From: Carya illinoinensis
Lineage: Eukaryota; Streptophyta; Magnoliopsida; Fagales; Juglandaceae
Length of the DNA stretch: 64,000 bases
NCBI RefSeq assembly: GCF_018687715.1
Contig: NC_056755.1
Coordinates: 31,460,501-31,524,500 of the forward strand
Direction of reading: 5' to 3'
A program made the translations under genes and the position numbers. Positions 1 to 11,380 of this stretch are shown piece by piece. The stretch's first letter is position 1, and each line of letters opens with the position of its first letter. A model generated the notes under the pieces. That model was not told the DNA's origin, searched no databases, and was given only the letters and a program-made list of their open reading frames with translations.

Positions 1-200
1 TTAGATTTTACAATTGTATAATCTAATTGATGCAGATTGAGAGATACTTCTCTTTAAAATTTAAAAAGGATCTATATGGAAGTTACTTATATTCAACACG
101 ACACGAATAAATAATACCATATACAATTATAAAGTGCATAACTATCGTGCAGTTATCTTAAAAAAGAACGAGATCTACTATTAAAAAAAGTTAAAGATAG
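1..200. repeat. Dispersed AT-rich repeat, copy 1 (family D)
   Basis: This stretch is clearly similar to 9757-9960: both share a block around ACAATTGTATAATCT, then CAGATTGAGAGAT, then GATCTACTATTAAAAAA. Similarity stops at about 200 and 9960. No terminal inverted repeat is visible, so the class of repeat is unknown. The rest of the interval up to 728 holds only AT-rich sequence and a MITE fragment near 625. Confidence 0.55.
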
Positions 201-622
201 TTGTTCCTCAACTAACGTCCATTAAATATATTGTAAGTGACAAATCTTCTTCTTTTAAATGAAGATATAGTAATCATAAACAAATATTGCCAAAAATAGA
301 TTAGTTCATGTAAAGTAAGATTCCTATCTAAATCTTAGAGCATGAAAATGAGATAGAGGTGGATATATATGTGGGTACGTGTGAAATGATATTTGCAGTC
401 TTAAGATTACAAATTTCATGTATTGCCTTTGAAAAAATTAAGTAAATTTGGGATCTCCATAAAAAAAAACTATTTTTTTGGTAATGAATTTCACTTTTTT
501 CAAATGAAGTGTGCGGGGCTTAATATATATATATATAGTTAGTCATAACATTTAAACAAATATTATAGGATGCACTTCATGTGCATACTTTTTTTAACAT
601 TTTGGATCTTAAAGTTTTAAGA

Positions 623-722
623 GAAATGTTTAGCGTATAAAAGAGTACTATAAAAGTAATTTTCAAACTAATACATCTTGATATGGTATATTAGATTGCA
701 AAATTCTTTTTATTATAAAATA
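623..722. repeat. MITE fragment (family A, GAGAAATG ends)
   Basis: The block begins AGAGAAATGTTTAGCG and contains the family's internal GTATATTAGATTGCAAAATT stretch. It matches the better-preserved copies at 20878-21061 and 60809-60990. The right end is missing at the junction with the neighbouring T-run. Confidence 0.4.
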
Positions 723-728
723 TATCTT

Positions 729-1915
729 TTTTTTTTTTTGATAGAAAATGCTTCACTGCATATATTCATAGGCGAAGTTACAACTGTAACTTAACAAACT
801 GGAAAACCAGACCATAAGCCAACTAATGCATCTGCTCAGGAGCTCCCCCGTCAACAAATTTCTTTGTGACGGACATTGTCTAAAAACTTCTACACCTCCT
901 CTTTTGACAGCAGTCAAAAGAGAAAGCTCTCTGATGAACAGAGATAAACCACCTCTCTTCCGAAGAAGAGAGGTACACCACACTCTTTCCTCCCACGGAG
1001 GAAGAGTACCAAACCTACATTCCTCCAAAAGAGGAGTAGGACAAAACCCACATTCCTTTTAAGAAGGAGTGGGACTCTAGGCAATATTTAAAATATAAAA
1101 CTAAAACACATTAAAACAAATACAGAGCAACATAACAACATTAACGGGCTGTGCATAACAGAAGGCCCAGCCCAGGCCCATGACCCGACATCCCGGGGGC
1201 CCAACCCGCTAACAACAGGGCGCCTAAGGATCGGACTAGGGTTTCTTCGCTACGTCCGCCGCCCCCTTTTCCTTCTCTGTTCCTGTGCAGCGCTGCTGCT
1301 GCCGATCACCACAAGGCACGGGAAGACCCCCGATGCCTAGATAAGCCCCTGCAAAACAGTCGGCCAGAAACAGATACATTAAACCAGCAGCCCCATCGTA
1401 CGAGACCCAAAACACTCTGTTACGAGAACAGAGAATCAAGCCTCTCGCCGTCGAGCCACCCCGCCGTATCCTCGCCCCACTAGAGCCCAAGCCGTCAGCC
1501 TTGCTTCAACACGAATAGGCTAGCTTCTCACCCGTCCAAATCCTCCCATCTGTTTCGTCCGCGCCGTACGCCTCCACTGCAAAGCGCCACCTCACAGGAT
1601 TGCTCACGCCTCCTCTGCTAAGCGGCACCTCGCTGGGTTGGTCGGGACCCTTACCGGTGATCCTCGCACCAAGAAAGACACTGAAAACAGGGGAGAAGAG
1701 CTAACCACCACAAACGCAAGAGCCGAATGAGAAAACCAAAAACGGGCCAAAAACAGCAGACGAAAAGAAAAAACAGAAAACAGAGGATAAAAAACTAAAA
1801 CTAAATGGAGGAGGGAGGGGGGGAGGGAGGGAGGAGCCGAGGCTCCCACCTCCCTCAACGGCGAAGAAACGGTCTGTTTGCTTTTTAGCGAGGGGGCAGA
1901 GCTTCTCTCTCTAAA
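729..1915 (-). mobile_element. LINE-like non-LTR retroelement relic with 3' poly(A)
   Basis: Read on the minus strand, a GC-rich block starts near 1915 and runs to a 3' end at about 742, followed by a long A-run (T-run on the plus strand at 729-741). The base composition is far more GC-rich than the surroundings, and the 3' part (750-1080) has short CCTCTTTT/AAGAGG palindromic stretches. I see no reverse transcriptase or endonuclease motif, so this is a 5'-truncated or internally deleted copy. A weak direct repeat (ATATATC) lies just before the T-run and again near 1953, but the AT-rich context makes it poor evidence for a target duplication. Confidence 0.45.
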
Positions 1916-3246
1916 GTGAAAATCTGGAGTCGTATTCTTTATCTTACATCTTATATATCTTACATCTTATATCGAGTTACATCAATTTGTAATCTTGATT
2001 TTATAAAAGTTATTTATAGATATTACACTTATTTGAACAATAACTTTAATGAGTTTAAAGTATCTTGATCCGATCAAGACAGTTTACTAGATGTTTAAAA
2101 TGTATTAGGTTAGATGGTTTTCGTGTAAGTAAGTGGGAATTCGATTATTCAAAAAACAAGCGCAAAGGGATCATATATTTAAACAATCGATAACGATGTG
2201 GGGTAGAACTTTTTTCTTCTTTTCGGAATTTTCAAATAATAAGAACAAAACGCACGATAAAATATTACTTATCAAATCGAAGACTTTATTAGGTGAATCC
2301 TAAAATTAAAATTGCCACATTTAAGATATTTTAGTAATATTATATTATACAACGTTTGCCTTTATTTAAATTTAAGATAATCACCCCTGAACTTTTCGAT
2401 AGGTTGACGCTATGTTTAGATTGAGAAACGATTTCAATTCATCTCATTTCATTTTATCATATTATTATAATTTTTTTAAATTTTTATATTATAAATAATT
2501 TAATTTTTTTAAATTTTAAAATAATAATAATATTAAAAATAATATTTTATTTAACTTTTAACTTTAATATGAACTCATTTTATCTCATTCACTGTCTAAA
2601 TCACATTTAATCGATTTACGTAACTCAGGTTGAGAGAGATCAACAAGAGGACAACCGCTTTTAATAGTAATAATATAGGACAATGCTAGGGGTCGTCCAG
2701 TATATACCGTTAGGTGTGTCTCTAGTTTAGTTAATCTTTTTATCTTTTAAATATTTTTTAATATTCTTAATTATTAAATATATATATATATATATAATTT
2801 TATTAATAATCACTTTTTTAATCATTAAAAAAATTAAAATATTCATAATGATAATTTTGGAGGAACAAATATCATTTTTGAATAATATAATAATATTTTT
2901 TTAGTGATATGAGTGAGAGAATATTCACCAAAACGTTACACTAGGCTATGTAACTAAGAGCAATTATCACAAGTATTACGAAAACCACAGGGGAGTGGCT
3001 TTGACCATAAGCTGGTATATATAAAATTAATTGAGTTGTATATCCTCCAACCACGTGTACCACTTAAGGATTCTACAATTTTTAAAATAAATTCGACTGC
3101 AAAGATTATTACTAAAGTACTAATTAGTCATTTAATTGAATTGAATTGAATTAATCAATTTATAATTTATTTATATTCAATCATAATTCTATTTGATACA
3201 ACTTGAACGGGACACGCAATGTTTAGAGATAAGAGAATATCTTCTT
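1916..3246. other. AT-rich intergenic stretch
   Basis: No coding region is supported here. It holds a complete MITE (2414-2604), an (AT)n run near 2780 and a TTGAATTGAATTGAATTAA repeat near 3140. Confidence 0.6.
2414..2604. repeat. MITE (family H, GTTTGGAT-type ends)
   Basis: It begins GTTTAGATTGAGAAA and ends CACTGTCTAAATCAC, which is an imperfect inverted repeat. The interior is the AATAATAATATTAAAA type seen in all other copies in this window (11174, 18759, 42306, 43037). Confidence 0.6.
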
Positions 3247-3328
3247 GCGGGTCATGCTAATCTCATTTGAAAAATGGCATCTAATAAAAACATGACATGT
3301 AGACACCTCATTTTCATACCATGTGACC
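3247..3328 (+). repeat. MULE left terminal inverted repeat
   Basis: It starts GCGGGTCATGCTAATCTCA and pairs with the minus strand of 9663-9743. The similarity includes the outer ten bases apart from one G insertion. Confidence 0.6.
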
Positions 3329-3379
3329 GCAATGCATACGAAACCAATCTGGATTTCCCCACTTCCCTCCCATGACCTC

Positions 3380-3750
3380 TCTTCTCCCTCTCCCTTCTCC
3401 CTCGAGCCCCTCTCCCTCGAGCCCTAGCCACCCCACCCCTTCCTTCCCTCCTGCGACCTCTCCTCTCCTCTCTCCCTTCTCCCTCGAGCCCTAGCCGCCC
3501 CACCCCTTCCTTCCCTCTCGCGACCTCTCCTCTCCCCTCTCCCTAAGGAACCCATCCCTCGAGCCCTAGCCCCTCACCCCTTCCTTCCCGATTCCTCTCT
3601 CTTGAGCCCTAACCCTCACCCCCTCCTTCCCGATTCCTCTCCCTTGAGCCCTAACCCCCATCCCTTCCTTCCCTCTCCCTCAGGAACCTATCAATTCCTC
3701 TCCATCAAGACCTAGCCCCCCCACCCCTTCCTTCCCTCCCATCGAACTAG
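3380..3750. repeat. Pyrimidine-rich degenerate tandem repeat
   Basis: Six copies of a GAGCCCTAGCC/GAGCCCTAACC core occur at spacings of about 45-73 bp (near 3418, 3486, 3559, 3604, 3648 and 3706), separated by CCCTTCCTTCCC and CTCTCCTCTCC stretches. It lies just inside the left TIR and upstream of the GRF ORF, so it may be part of that gene's promoter or 5' leader. The following 3751-4586 is T-rich, leader- or intron-like sequence with no ORF. Confidence 0.6.
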
Positions 3751-4586
3751 AGCCCTTGATACGAAATACCAATTGTTTCTCGTTGTTGGGTTTGTTGATA
3801 CTTCTGATTGCCAGCTCTTTTCTTTGCTATTTTTGTACAATCATTTCCATTTTCATTATTTTGTTTGCATTTTATTTATGCCATGGATGAATGTTGAACA
3901 GTCATGTTCGTCCTTGTAGTTGTAGATTTTATATAAATCTGTTATGAATTTTGTTTTTAAGAGCCCAAGAAATTATTTTATATGAATAGAATAGATGGTT
4001 CTAGCAATCTTTATCCCGAAAGGATTTCCCTCTTTTGGTGGTAGTTGTTGATCATAAATTTTGTTTTTTTTTTAGCTTTTTCTGGTCCATGGATGTGGGT
4101 TTTCTACATGCTTTGTTCACTCGCTTCCAAAACTCAGGCGCAAAGTCATTTATTTGTATATGATATATCAATCATTATCTATTTGTGCAAGTGAGATAAA
4201 CTGTTGTAGTCTGAGTCATTAATTATCTGAGAAATGTGTTAGTTAGGTGAGCTTGCGATCTCATGCACTAGATATTTGTTTGTAGCTGCTGAGAGGTTGG
4301 TGTACAATGTTTTAAGACTGCATTCCAACCATTTGGCCTGATTTTTGTGAAAGGTCTTAGAACTTGTCAATCTATTTTGAGTGTGAATCTTCTTTTGAAA
4401 TCTGTTTAAATCACTCATTCTATTTTAATTTACTTTTAACACTCTTTCAATTAGTAAGGTACTTATTATATAGTTGAAGGACAGTTGTTTGGTCATGTTC
4501 TTTGAATTTTCTGGACTAATTAAGGTAACTTGTGCTTTGTGCATTATGATATATTCTTTGAGTATGATATGTATTAATTTGTTGAA

Positions 4587-4815
4587 GTAGTTGCTTGAGT
4601 CTTAGAATCTGCCCAGTTCCTCAGTGCCGTTCCTTCACTGGATTTATTACTTTGCTTGCAGTAGTTCCTAAATATCTTAGAATCTGCCTTGTTCCTCAAA
4701 ATCGATCTATACAACCTTTTATTAATTTGCTTGGTGTAGTTGCTTGCTTTCTAGAATATGCCTTGTTCCTCAAAGTCGAAATTCATTGCTTTCTTAATTT
4801 GCTTGCAGTAGTTGC
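4587..4815 (+). repeat. Three 74-bp tandem repeats upstream of GRF ORF
   Basis: Units start at GTAGTT (4587, 4661, 4736; a partial fourth at 4808). Each contains TTAGAATCTGCC or a variant, then GTTCCTCA, and ends with TTTGCTTGCA. The units are 72-75 bp. The array ends about 50 bp before the ATG at 4864. Confidence 0.75.
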
Positions 4816-4863
4816 AATACTTGAGCTTTACTTGGGCTCCTAGTGATCCAGAATTGACAGAAT

Positions 4864-5304
4864 ATGAAATACAATGACAGTAGTGCTAGTGAGAGTAGTG
4901 CCAGTTTCGAGAGTCCATTTTGCTACTGTGAGATTCCATCCAAGCTTAGGATTTCAGGCAAGGCTACTAGTTTTGGCAAACGGTTTTACAACTATCCAAA
5001 TTATAAAATCAACAAGCAATGTAGATTTTTTCAATGGATCGATCTTGAAATGGAACTAAACACATGTTGCAAGATGACGTTGGAGCTAGCTCAAAGAAGG
5101 AACAGCATAATAATGAAAGAACGTGTAATGACTGAAGAAGCCAAATTTACTGCTATGAAGAAGAAGTATAAAGGAACCTTAAAAGCTTTATATTTGTCAT
5201 GGTCTTGTTTTGTTCTGATTTTGGCTGTAATCATTTTGTATCTCATCAACAATTATGTACATCGGCCTCTTGTTTCAACCAATGGGCACGCTGGCTGTTT
5301 GTGA
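4864..5304 (+). CDS. GRF-type zinc finger / coiled-coil / membrane-anchored small protein (MULE passenger)
   Basis: This is an intact 146-residue ORF from a genuine ATG to TGA. Residues 20-60 resemble the GRF zinc finger: a CYC pair (Cys20, Cys22), a GKRFYNYPNY segment (residues 38-47) and CRFFQW (Cys53). The third zinc ligand, normally Cys in the FxxC position, is Tyr44 here, so metal binding may be lost. Residues 61-107 are charged and helical. Residues 109-129 form one hydrophobic helix (WSCFVLILAVIILYLI), which predicts a tail-anchored membrane protein. GRF fingers bind single-stranded nucleic acid in other proteins, but the role of the short plant GRF-membrane proteins is not known to me. 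The ORF sits inside MULE ends and is convergent with the transposase, so it is more likely transposon-borne than a host gene. Expression is not shown. Confidence 0.6.
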   Translation: MKYNDSSASESSASFESPFCYCEIPSKLRISGKATSFGKRFYNYPNYKINKQCRFFQWIDLEMELNTCCKMTLELAQRRNSIIMKERVMTEEAKFTAMKKKYKGTLKALYLSWSCFVLILAVIILYLINNYVHRPLVSTNGHAGCL

Positions 5305-5312
5305 ATTTGACA

Positions 5313-5437
5313 TTGTAATGTTGTACTTATTTTGGAAATGTAATGATACTTAGCTTGTAATGTTGAACTTATTTTGAAAATGTAATGATACTTAGCTTGT
5401 AATGTTGAACTTATTTTGGAAATATAATGATGTACTT
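5313..5437 (+). repeat. Three 42-bp tandem repeats after the GRF stop codon
   Basis: Units begin TTGTAATGTTG at 5313, 5355 and 5397. The first two are complete and differ at only a few positions. The array starts nine bases after the stop codon and probably forms the 3' UTR. From 5450 to 5770 there are further short repeats of TCTGAATCTGAAAAT and ATCATTTCCATTACAAT. Confidence 0.8.
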
Positions 5438-6299
5438 CTGAAAATACATGATGTTTCTTAATCTGAATTTCTGAATCTGAAAATATTTCTTATATCTGAA
5501 TGTCTGAATCTGGAAATCATTTCCATTACAAATGATGAACATAGTCCGAGTTTGATTTTATTTCCATGACAGAATCCACTTATATTTTAGCATGTATTCC
5601 AGGATCTGAATCTGAATCTGAAACAATTGAACTGCACCATGCTGAAAATATAATTATCTGAATCTGAAAATTTACATGCTGAAAATTGATGATGAACATA
5701 CATGCTGAAAAATACATGCTACAATGCAACAATCATTTCCATTTCAATCCAACAATCATTTCCATTACAATCTAACAATCATTTGAACTACACCATCCAA
5801 CAAACATAATATGTTCCTTAACAATTATTAAAACCTTTGAACTTAATATTGTCTTAACCTTCTCAGATTCAAAAAACACATACATAATAACTTTAAATAT
5901 GTCACAAGCACAAAAAGCTGAAAATAAACATACGACATTTGAACATGAACATAACATTACAAAAATCAATTCCAAGTACATCCTCACCGTAATCCTCCAA
6001 CTTCATCCTCTAAGGCAACCAAGTGCTTCTTCGCTCTTATTAACTATAACAGTAAAATAAAATAAAATAAATAAATAAATAAAAACAAATATTTAGAATC
6101 ACTCTTTAAAAAAAAAAACCATCCCATCACCTTCCATCCTTGAAATAATTTAAAACACCACTTATACACCAACCTCATATTTGAACTGACAGGTCTAAGT
6201 TTTGTGATATGTTACCAGTTGTATTTTCAATATCCCTACATAAATAATAATAAACCATAAAATAATTATTGATGTACTAATTAAAAATTCACAACACAA

Positions 6300-8730
6300 A
6301 TTTTCAAACTCTCTTACAACCTCACTGAAAGACAGTTGTTTTTAGCATGACTCTCAGTCTTGCAAATGCTACAATGTCTTTTCTTCGTGGCTTGAGTCTC
6401 TTTCGGGTTTTTTGTTCTCAACAATTTTGATCGGCCTTTAGTTGCCACCCGTGGAGGATCTTGTAAAATTTGTGAAAATTTTGATACAACTTATAATTTG
6501 AACATTTGTGAATCATTCATTGACATGTTTCCATCTTCAAAATTTTTTTCTCCTTCAAGTTGTTCCATCAACAATAACTACTTGTGGACCTTGTCTAAGG
6601 CAAGAGAGAAGTGTTGACATTTTTGGATTGATTGTGAGCCAAGTTTGGCAATATCATAGAATTGTATCATCAATTTACTTTTTCTCAACATTGGATCATC
6701 TTATGTCATTACATGCCCATCAGAATTTGGTATATCAAGAATAGTCTGGCTCTTAACATTGATGGTCCATCTCTCTAGAATATAATGATGTGGCAATAAA
6801 TCTAATTTCGATTTCTTCCCAAGGACACATAGGATATGCCGACAAAGAATCCCCACAAACTCAAATATATGACATGTACATATTGCTTTCACTTCTTCAC
6901 TCTCCAAGGTCACCTAATAAATAGGTTTTTCTTTATCATTCCATGTGACTCCGTATATCTTACTTTCACCATCTTTTTCAACTTTGGTTGGAATGTACCG
7001 TTGGCTATTGAATAGGTCATCTTGGAAGATCATGAAAGACTTCCTTGTATAGATTGAGGCCGCATCTTTTACAATTTTCCATAACGTTTTCATAATCACC
7101 CATGTCAATTTTGTTCGCACGTGCTTCTCTTTCTCCTTGAAATAACGTCCGTCTAAGGCTTTCTCGTATTGATGCACAAAATCACTCACCATTGTGTTCG
7201 AACGAACATAATCTTTAAAAAATTTATTCATGCTCTCACTCATTTGAGTTGTTGACATACCAGTACAAAACGTAGTTTGCAAGTAAGTTAGAACCCACTT
7301 ATCCCATTAATTGTAAAGATTTTGCAGCTAATCATTATCCACTAGACTATACTTCGCTAGTATTGAACTTCATTCCTGCTCAAACTCATCAACAGTTATT
7401 GTCTTACGGATACAATCACAGAACTCTTTTTGAAAGTCCGGAAACTTGTTATACACATGTGCCAAATGTTCTGGAAATTTCTGTAAAATATGCTACAGGC
7501 ACAACATATGGGTTGTATTTGGGAGGACTTTACTAATGGCCTTCGTCATCGCCTTGTCATCATTAGTAATTATGATTGAAGGGGCAGGCTCAAGCATTGC
7601 CTTTTGCCAAGTTCTCAATAGCCAAATATAGGATTTAGCTATTTCATTAACTAACAACACACAACAGAACATTATAGTTTGGTGATGATGATTCTCCCCT
7701 GAAAATGGCATAAATGGCATCCTATAAATATTTGTCAAGTATGTCGCATCAAACGTGACAACATCTCCAAAATATTGATATGCAGCCCTTGATCTTGCAT
7801 TTGCCCAAAAACAATTTCTCATGCACTCATTCTTATCAACTTGCATGGAATACACAAACTCATGTTCTTTACACTGCCTATCAAGAAAGTAGGCATACAA
7901 CATTTGTGCATCTCCCTCTTCAAACAATTTCTTTCTTTTATTTCCCAAATAATTCTTGACGTCCTTTCAAATGCATCCAACATTAAAATCACTACCTGAT
8001 TCTTTACTCAACACCGACATTATCCTCCTTGTTGGTACACCAGACTTACTCAAAGTGAGAATGAGTTTTTTTTTTTTTTTATACGTGTTATGCCTTTATA
8101 TCCACGAAACAAACTAGTGCTTCTCGGTGTAAGTAGCTCATAGTTGTGTTCGCGGATGAGCTTGCATACGGTCCGCTTTTGACAATCTTTTTTTATACAC
8201 ATCGTTGCTTTACACCCAATCTTTGTTTTAGCAAATTCAGGAATTTTTCATTCTATTTGCTTCCGACTTTCATGCCGAAATCCTTCCCTTGAACAAACAT
8301 ACTCTACTAGAATTATTTTTCTGTCATATTTTGATAATCGAGTATGGTTGGTCCTCATTGCAAAATCCGTTCGTCTTGCATACATCTTGTAAAATGCTTG
8401 AGCATCTTCAACCTCATCAAACTCCTTCCCAACGAATGATTCAAGAAGACCACTACTCGAACTGGAAATCTTATTGACTTCATCTCCATCTTCCACTTCC
8501 ACATTAACTCCATCTTTCACATTCAATCGATCTTCCACCACATTGTCTCAATCTTCCACTACTCGATCTCGCTCTTCCACATTCACTTCATCTCCCACAT
8601 TCACACAGTCTCCCACACCCACATTCAAATCATTTTGTTCTACTCCAATTTCAGCATCACTACTAACATTTTCAACTTCGAGATAATTTCTACTCATCAT
8701 TATCTCAATTTCATCACTATCCGAACTTGA
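6300..8730 (-). pseudogene. FAR1/FHY3-type MULE transposase, broken
   Basis: Read on the minus strand, all parts of a FAR1-related transposase appear in order. An acidic N-terminus is followed by a FAR1 DNA-binding domain (about 8470-8250: AQAFYKMYARRTDFAMR, VCSREGFR). The MULE transposase core lies at 7950-7490 (VTFDATY, then ITNDDKAMTKAI, consistent with the acidic catalytic residues). A SWIM zinc finger follows at about 6890-6820 (CTCHIFEFVGILCRH), then a C-terminal zinc knuckle at 6375-6333 (CSICKTESHAKNNC). The reading frame is not continuous: a TGA lies near 8549 in the acidic N-terminus, a stop follows the FAR1 domain at 8248, and further stops or shifts separate the core from the SWIM part. 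A possible splice acceptor precedes the first block near 8740. FAR1-related genes in plants can be domesticated transposases. The breaks and the enclosing TIRs argue that this copy is a dead transposase and not a host regulator. Confidence 0.75.
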
Positions 8731-9489
8731 TAGAAAATCCTACAAAAAAATATAAAAAAGGATAACAATTCTTGTAAAAAAAAATTCTGTTATAAATATA
8801 GAAGCATAACAATTCTTATAATAAAAATTTCTGTTGTAAAAAAAAACATAGAAGCATAACAATTACTGAATTTGACGTGCATATATGCATCAGTTCCTCT
8901 TTCTATTATAATTAACTCCATGTTAGATTCCAACCTCCCCCAACCACACGCCAAAATAAATTTTCAAGAAGATGAAAATTTCAAAAATCCTGTTTTACAT
9001 GTTTTAGATGGCCGACTCATTTTTTTAACAGTGATATATAGCTTAAGTGGATTTAGCAGTGATTCACAACTAAAATGGGATGTTTTTTACCGATCAAATA
9101 TGTCACCTATAAACCTGTGTATGACTCCAATGGCATGAACAATATTCACAACATAAAGATGAACAAACACATCGGCCCAAATATTATCTGAAATTTTATT
9201 TAGAATCATCCACATTGAAACAAAATCATGTTTACATCCAATAAATCTGTCAAGAGTATGACATCAGTACAATACGACTTCAAAAATTCAAGATTACAAT
9301 AAAAACTTAAAGTGGCTTTACAGATCAACTGAATGTGATACGAAATAAAACCCAAAACTTAGTAGATTTGAAAACAAGATGTTCACAATCTGGAAACAAT
9401 AATTTATTTGATGGTAAACCAACCATGTGTGACGGGCTGAGGGCTGAAGTGTGCAACGGGTTTTTTGGGGCGGAAGTGAATGCTACAAC

Positions 9490-9555
9490 GGGTTGAACTG
9501 GAGGTTGCGACGGGCTGAACTGGAGGTTGTGACGGCCTGAACTGGAGGTTGCGAT
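9490..9555. repeat. Three 22-bp tandem repeats near the MULE right end
   Basis: Units GGGTTGAACTGGAGGTTGCG and close variants start at 9490, 9512 and 9534. They lie about 110 bp inside the right TIR, in the presumed upstream region of the transposase. The rest of 8731-9489 is AT-rich with no supported ORF. Confidence 0.75.
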
Positions 9556-9662
9556 GAGCTGAAGTGCAACGGACGAAGTGGAGGCTGGGACGTTGAGAGA
9601 ACCACTGGAACAATTTTTCCTCTGTTTTTACAAATCTTATTTTGCTATCTCCTTTGGTGTGC

Positions 9663-9743
9663 TTCATGGAATTAGGATGAGGACCTCTAATGTGTCAGAC
9701 TGTTATTGGTTGCAGTTTAAGTATTGAGAACGGCATGACCGCT
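9663..9743 (-). repeat. MULE right terminal inverted repeat
   Basis: The minus strand from 9743 begins GCGGTCATGCCGTTCTCA and aligns with 3247-3328. No matching 9-bp flank was found outside the two ends. Confidence 0.6.
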
Positions 9744-9756
9744 CAGAAGAGGAACT

Positions 9757-9960
9757 GTAGAGTTAACAATTGTATAATCTGTTTGATACAGATTGAGAGA
9801 TGCTAGTCTTTAAAAAAATGATTTATACAGGACTTACTTATATCCAACACCACACGAATTTTACATGAAAAAGAATAATGTTATATACAGTTATAGAGTG
9901 TACAACTACCGTACAGTTATTTTAAAAAGAACGGGATCTACTATTAAAAAATTAATTTTT
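9757..9960. repeat. Dispersed AT-rich repeat, copy 2 (family D)
   Basis: It matches 1-200 in the same orientation. It abuts the MULE right end but the left copy lies about 3 kb outside the MULE, so the pair is not a target duplication of that element. Confidence 0.55.
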
Positions 9961-10156
9961 TTCTATACAAATTTCATATTTACTCACTCTTTTTAAAAAA
10001 ATTGTGCACGACTGTAAACGTATTTGATAAATATTTATATTAAAAAAATAAAATATACAGTTTCAGTCTGTGTAATTTTATTTTAAAACAATTGAATAAA
10101 TCTAAAATTTATTTTAAATTTATATTTTAAAAAATAATTCCTCCTATTTTTTTAAA

Positions 10157-10324
10157 GAGTTTTGTTACATACAAATAAGATCGCGTACTAATCTGTCTAT
10201 CAATATTAATTTCTTTATATTTAAATTTTAAATTAAAATTATTTTTAATAAAATTAATTTTTTAATTAATTATATTAAATTAATATATATTATTACGAAT
10301 TATACTTATAACTAGACCTTTTTC
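10157..10324 (-). repeat. MITE family C, minus orientation
   Basis: It begins GAGTTTTGTTACATACAAAT and ends ACTAGACCTTTTTC. It is the reverse complement of the 12193, 14292 and 38341 copies. Its GCGTACTAATCTG half pairs imperfectly with the other half, so the unit can fold back. Confidence 0.6.
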
Positions 10325-11173
10325 TTTTTCAAAATTGGAAATACTGGAGCGAAGCGCAGCAGGATTTTGTTGTTCATTTTACCGGGAAGTGCACCGGGGC
10401 GCTGCTTAAGGAGCACCGTCAATTTGGAAACGGTTGGAGGGCGTGTTGTCCTAAACAGTGAAACGTATGCACGTTGTCTTGGGGACACCGTCACGAACGT
10501 TACATCTTTGATTATATATATTTATATATATTATAAGCAGACAAATAATGCAACCTCACGCATATGGACCATATCTTTTTTTTTTTTTTTTTTTTCGACA
10601 ATCATATCGACCATATCTTGATTAATTTATATGTGACAGATAAAACAAACTAGCAGATAATGATAATTATTCATATAAATAGTGGGCAATGCATAGTTTT
10701 CTGCAAGGATTCAATAAAAATAATAATAATAATAATAATAATAGAATGTGATGAGCTGTTTCCGTGTGCTTCTCAAAAAGAGGACCATGAGACAGATCAG
10801 AGTTGGGAGCTTTGAAAATACAAATTAATTAAATAAAAAATATAATTGATGTGATTTTTCTTTTCTTTAGACATGACAAAGAGTCACGTACGTTAGCTTC
10901 TTTTTTCTTTCTTTTTTTCTTTCTTTTTTTTTTTTTTTTTTATGTCTGATATGATGCAATAATTTCTGATCTTGAATCATTACGGTCACGAGATGTTATG
11001 TTTGGAATTACTAATTTTTTTACTATTATAGATAATGAAAAATTGTGTTAATTTAAGTACGATCTAAGTAGAATAATAGGGTAGTAAATAACATTATTCT
11101 ATATATATATATATATGATTTTTAGAAAATAATATTTATGAACTTTAAAATTTTTAGGATCAAATTCTTGCTG

Positions 11174-11380
11174 ATTTGGTTATACAGAATCAAATCATCT
11201 CATCTCATCTTATATAATTATTATTTTCTTCAATTCTATCATAAAATATAATAAATAATTTAATTTTTTTAAATTTTTAAATAATAATAATATTAAAATA
11301 TTATATTATAATAATATTTTATTTAACTATTAATAAAATATATTATTTTATCTTATTTCATTAAATCTATGTAACCAAAT
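11174..11380. repeat. MITE family H
   Basis: It starts ATTTGGTTATACAGA and ends TCTATGTAACCAAAT, an almost perfect inverted repeat of about 12 bp. The interior is AATAATAATATTAAAATATT. Confidence 0.65.

Larger units (their letters stand above)
3247..9743. mobile_element. Mutator-like element (MULE) with FAR1-type transposase
   Basis: The two ends align as divergent inverted repeats. Plus-strand 3247 reads GCGGGTCATGC and the minus strand from 9743 reads GCGGTCATGC, with shared TCTCA, AATAA, TGACA, TAGA and CCTCAT blocks over about 80 bp (roughly 60% identity by eye). Between them lie a GRF-zinc-finger ORF (plus strand) and a FAR1/MULE transposase pseudogene (minus strand) that converge. Long TIRs and a FAR1-like transposase are typical of Mutator-superfamily elements. 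I could not find the expected 9-bp target duplication, so the exact ends are uncertain by several bases. The element looks old and immobile because the transposase frame is broken. Confidence 0.65.

Noticed and set aside
1236..1858. GC-rich minus-strand ORFs of 84 codons
   Set aside because: No domain, and they lie in the LINE-like relic; high GC alone lengthens open frames.
3252..3503. Arg/Glu/Gly-rich minus-strand ORF
   Set aside because: It is the complement of the pyrimidine-rich tandem repeat and starts in the MULE terminal repeat.
6300..8730. Functional FAR1-related host regulator
   Set aside because: In-frame stops and frame changes interrupt the coding sequence, and it lies between MULE inverted repeats.
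1..9960. LTR pair of one large element
   Set aside because: The 200-bp repeats lack TG/CA ends, primer site and polypurine tract, and the MULE ends lie inside and are unrelated to them.
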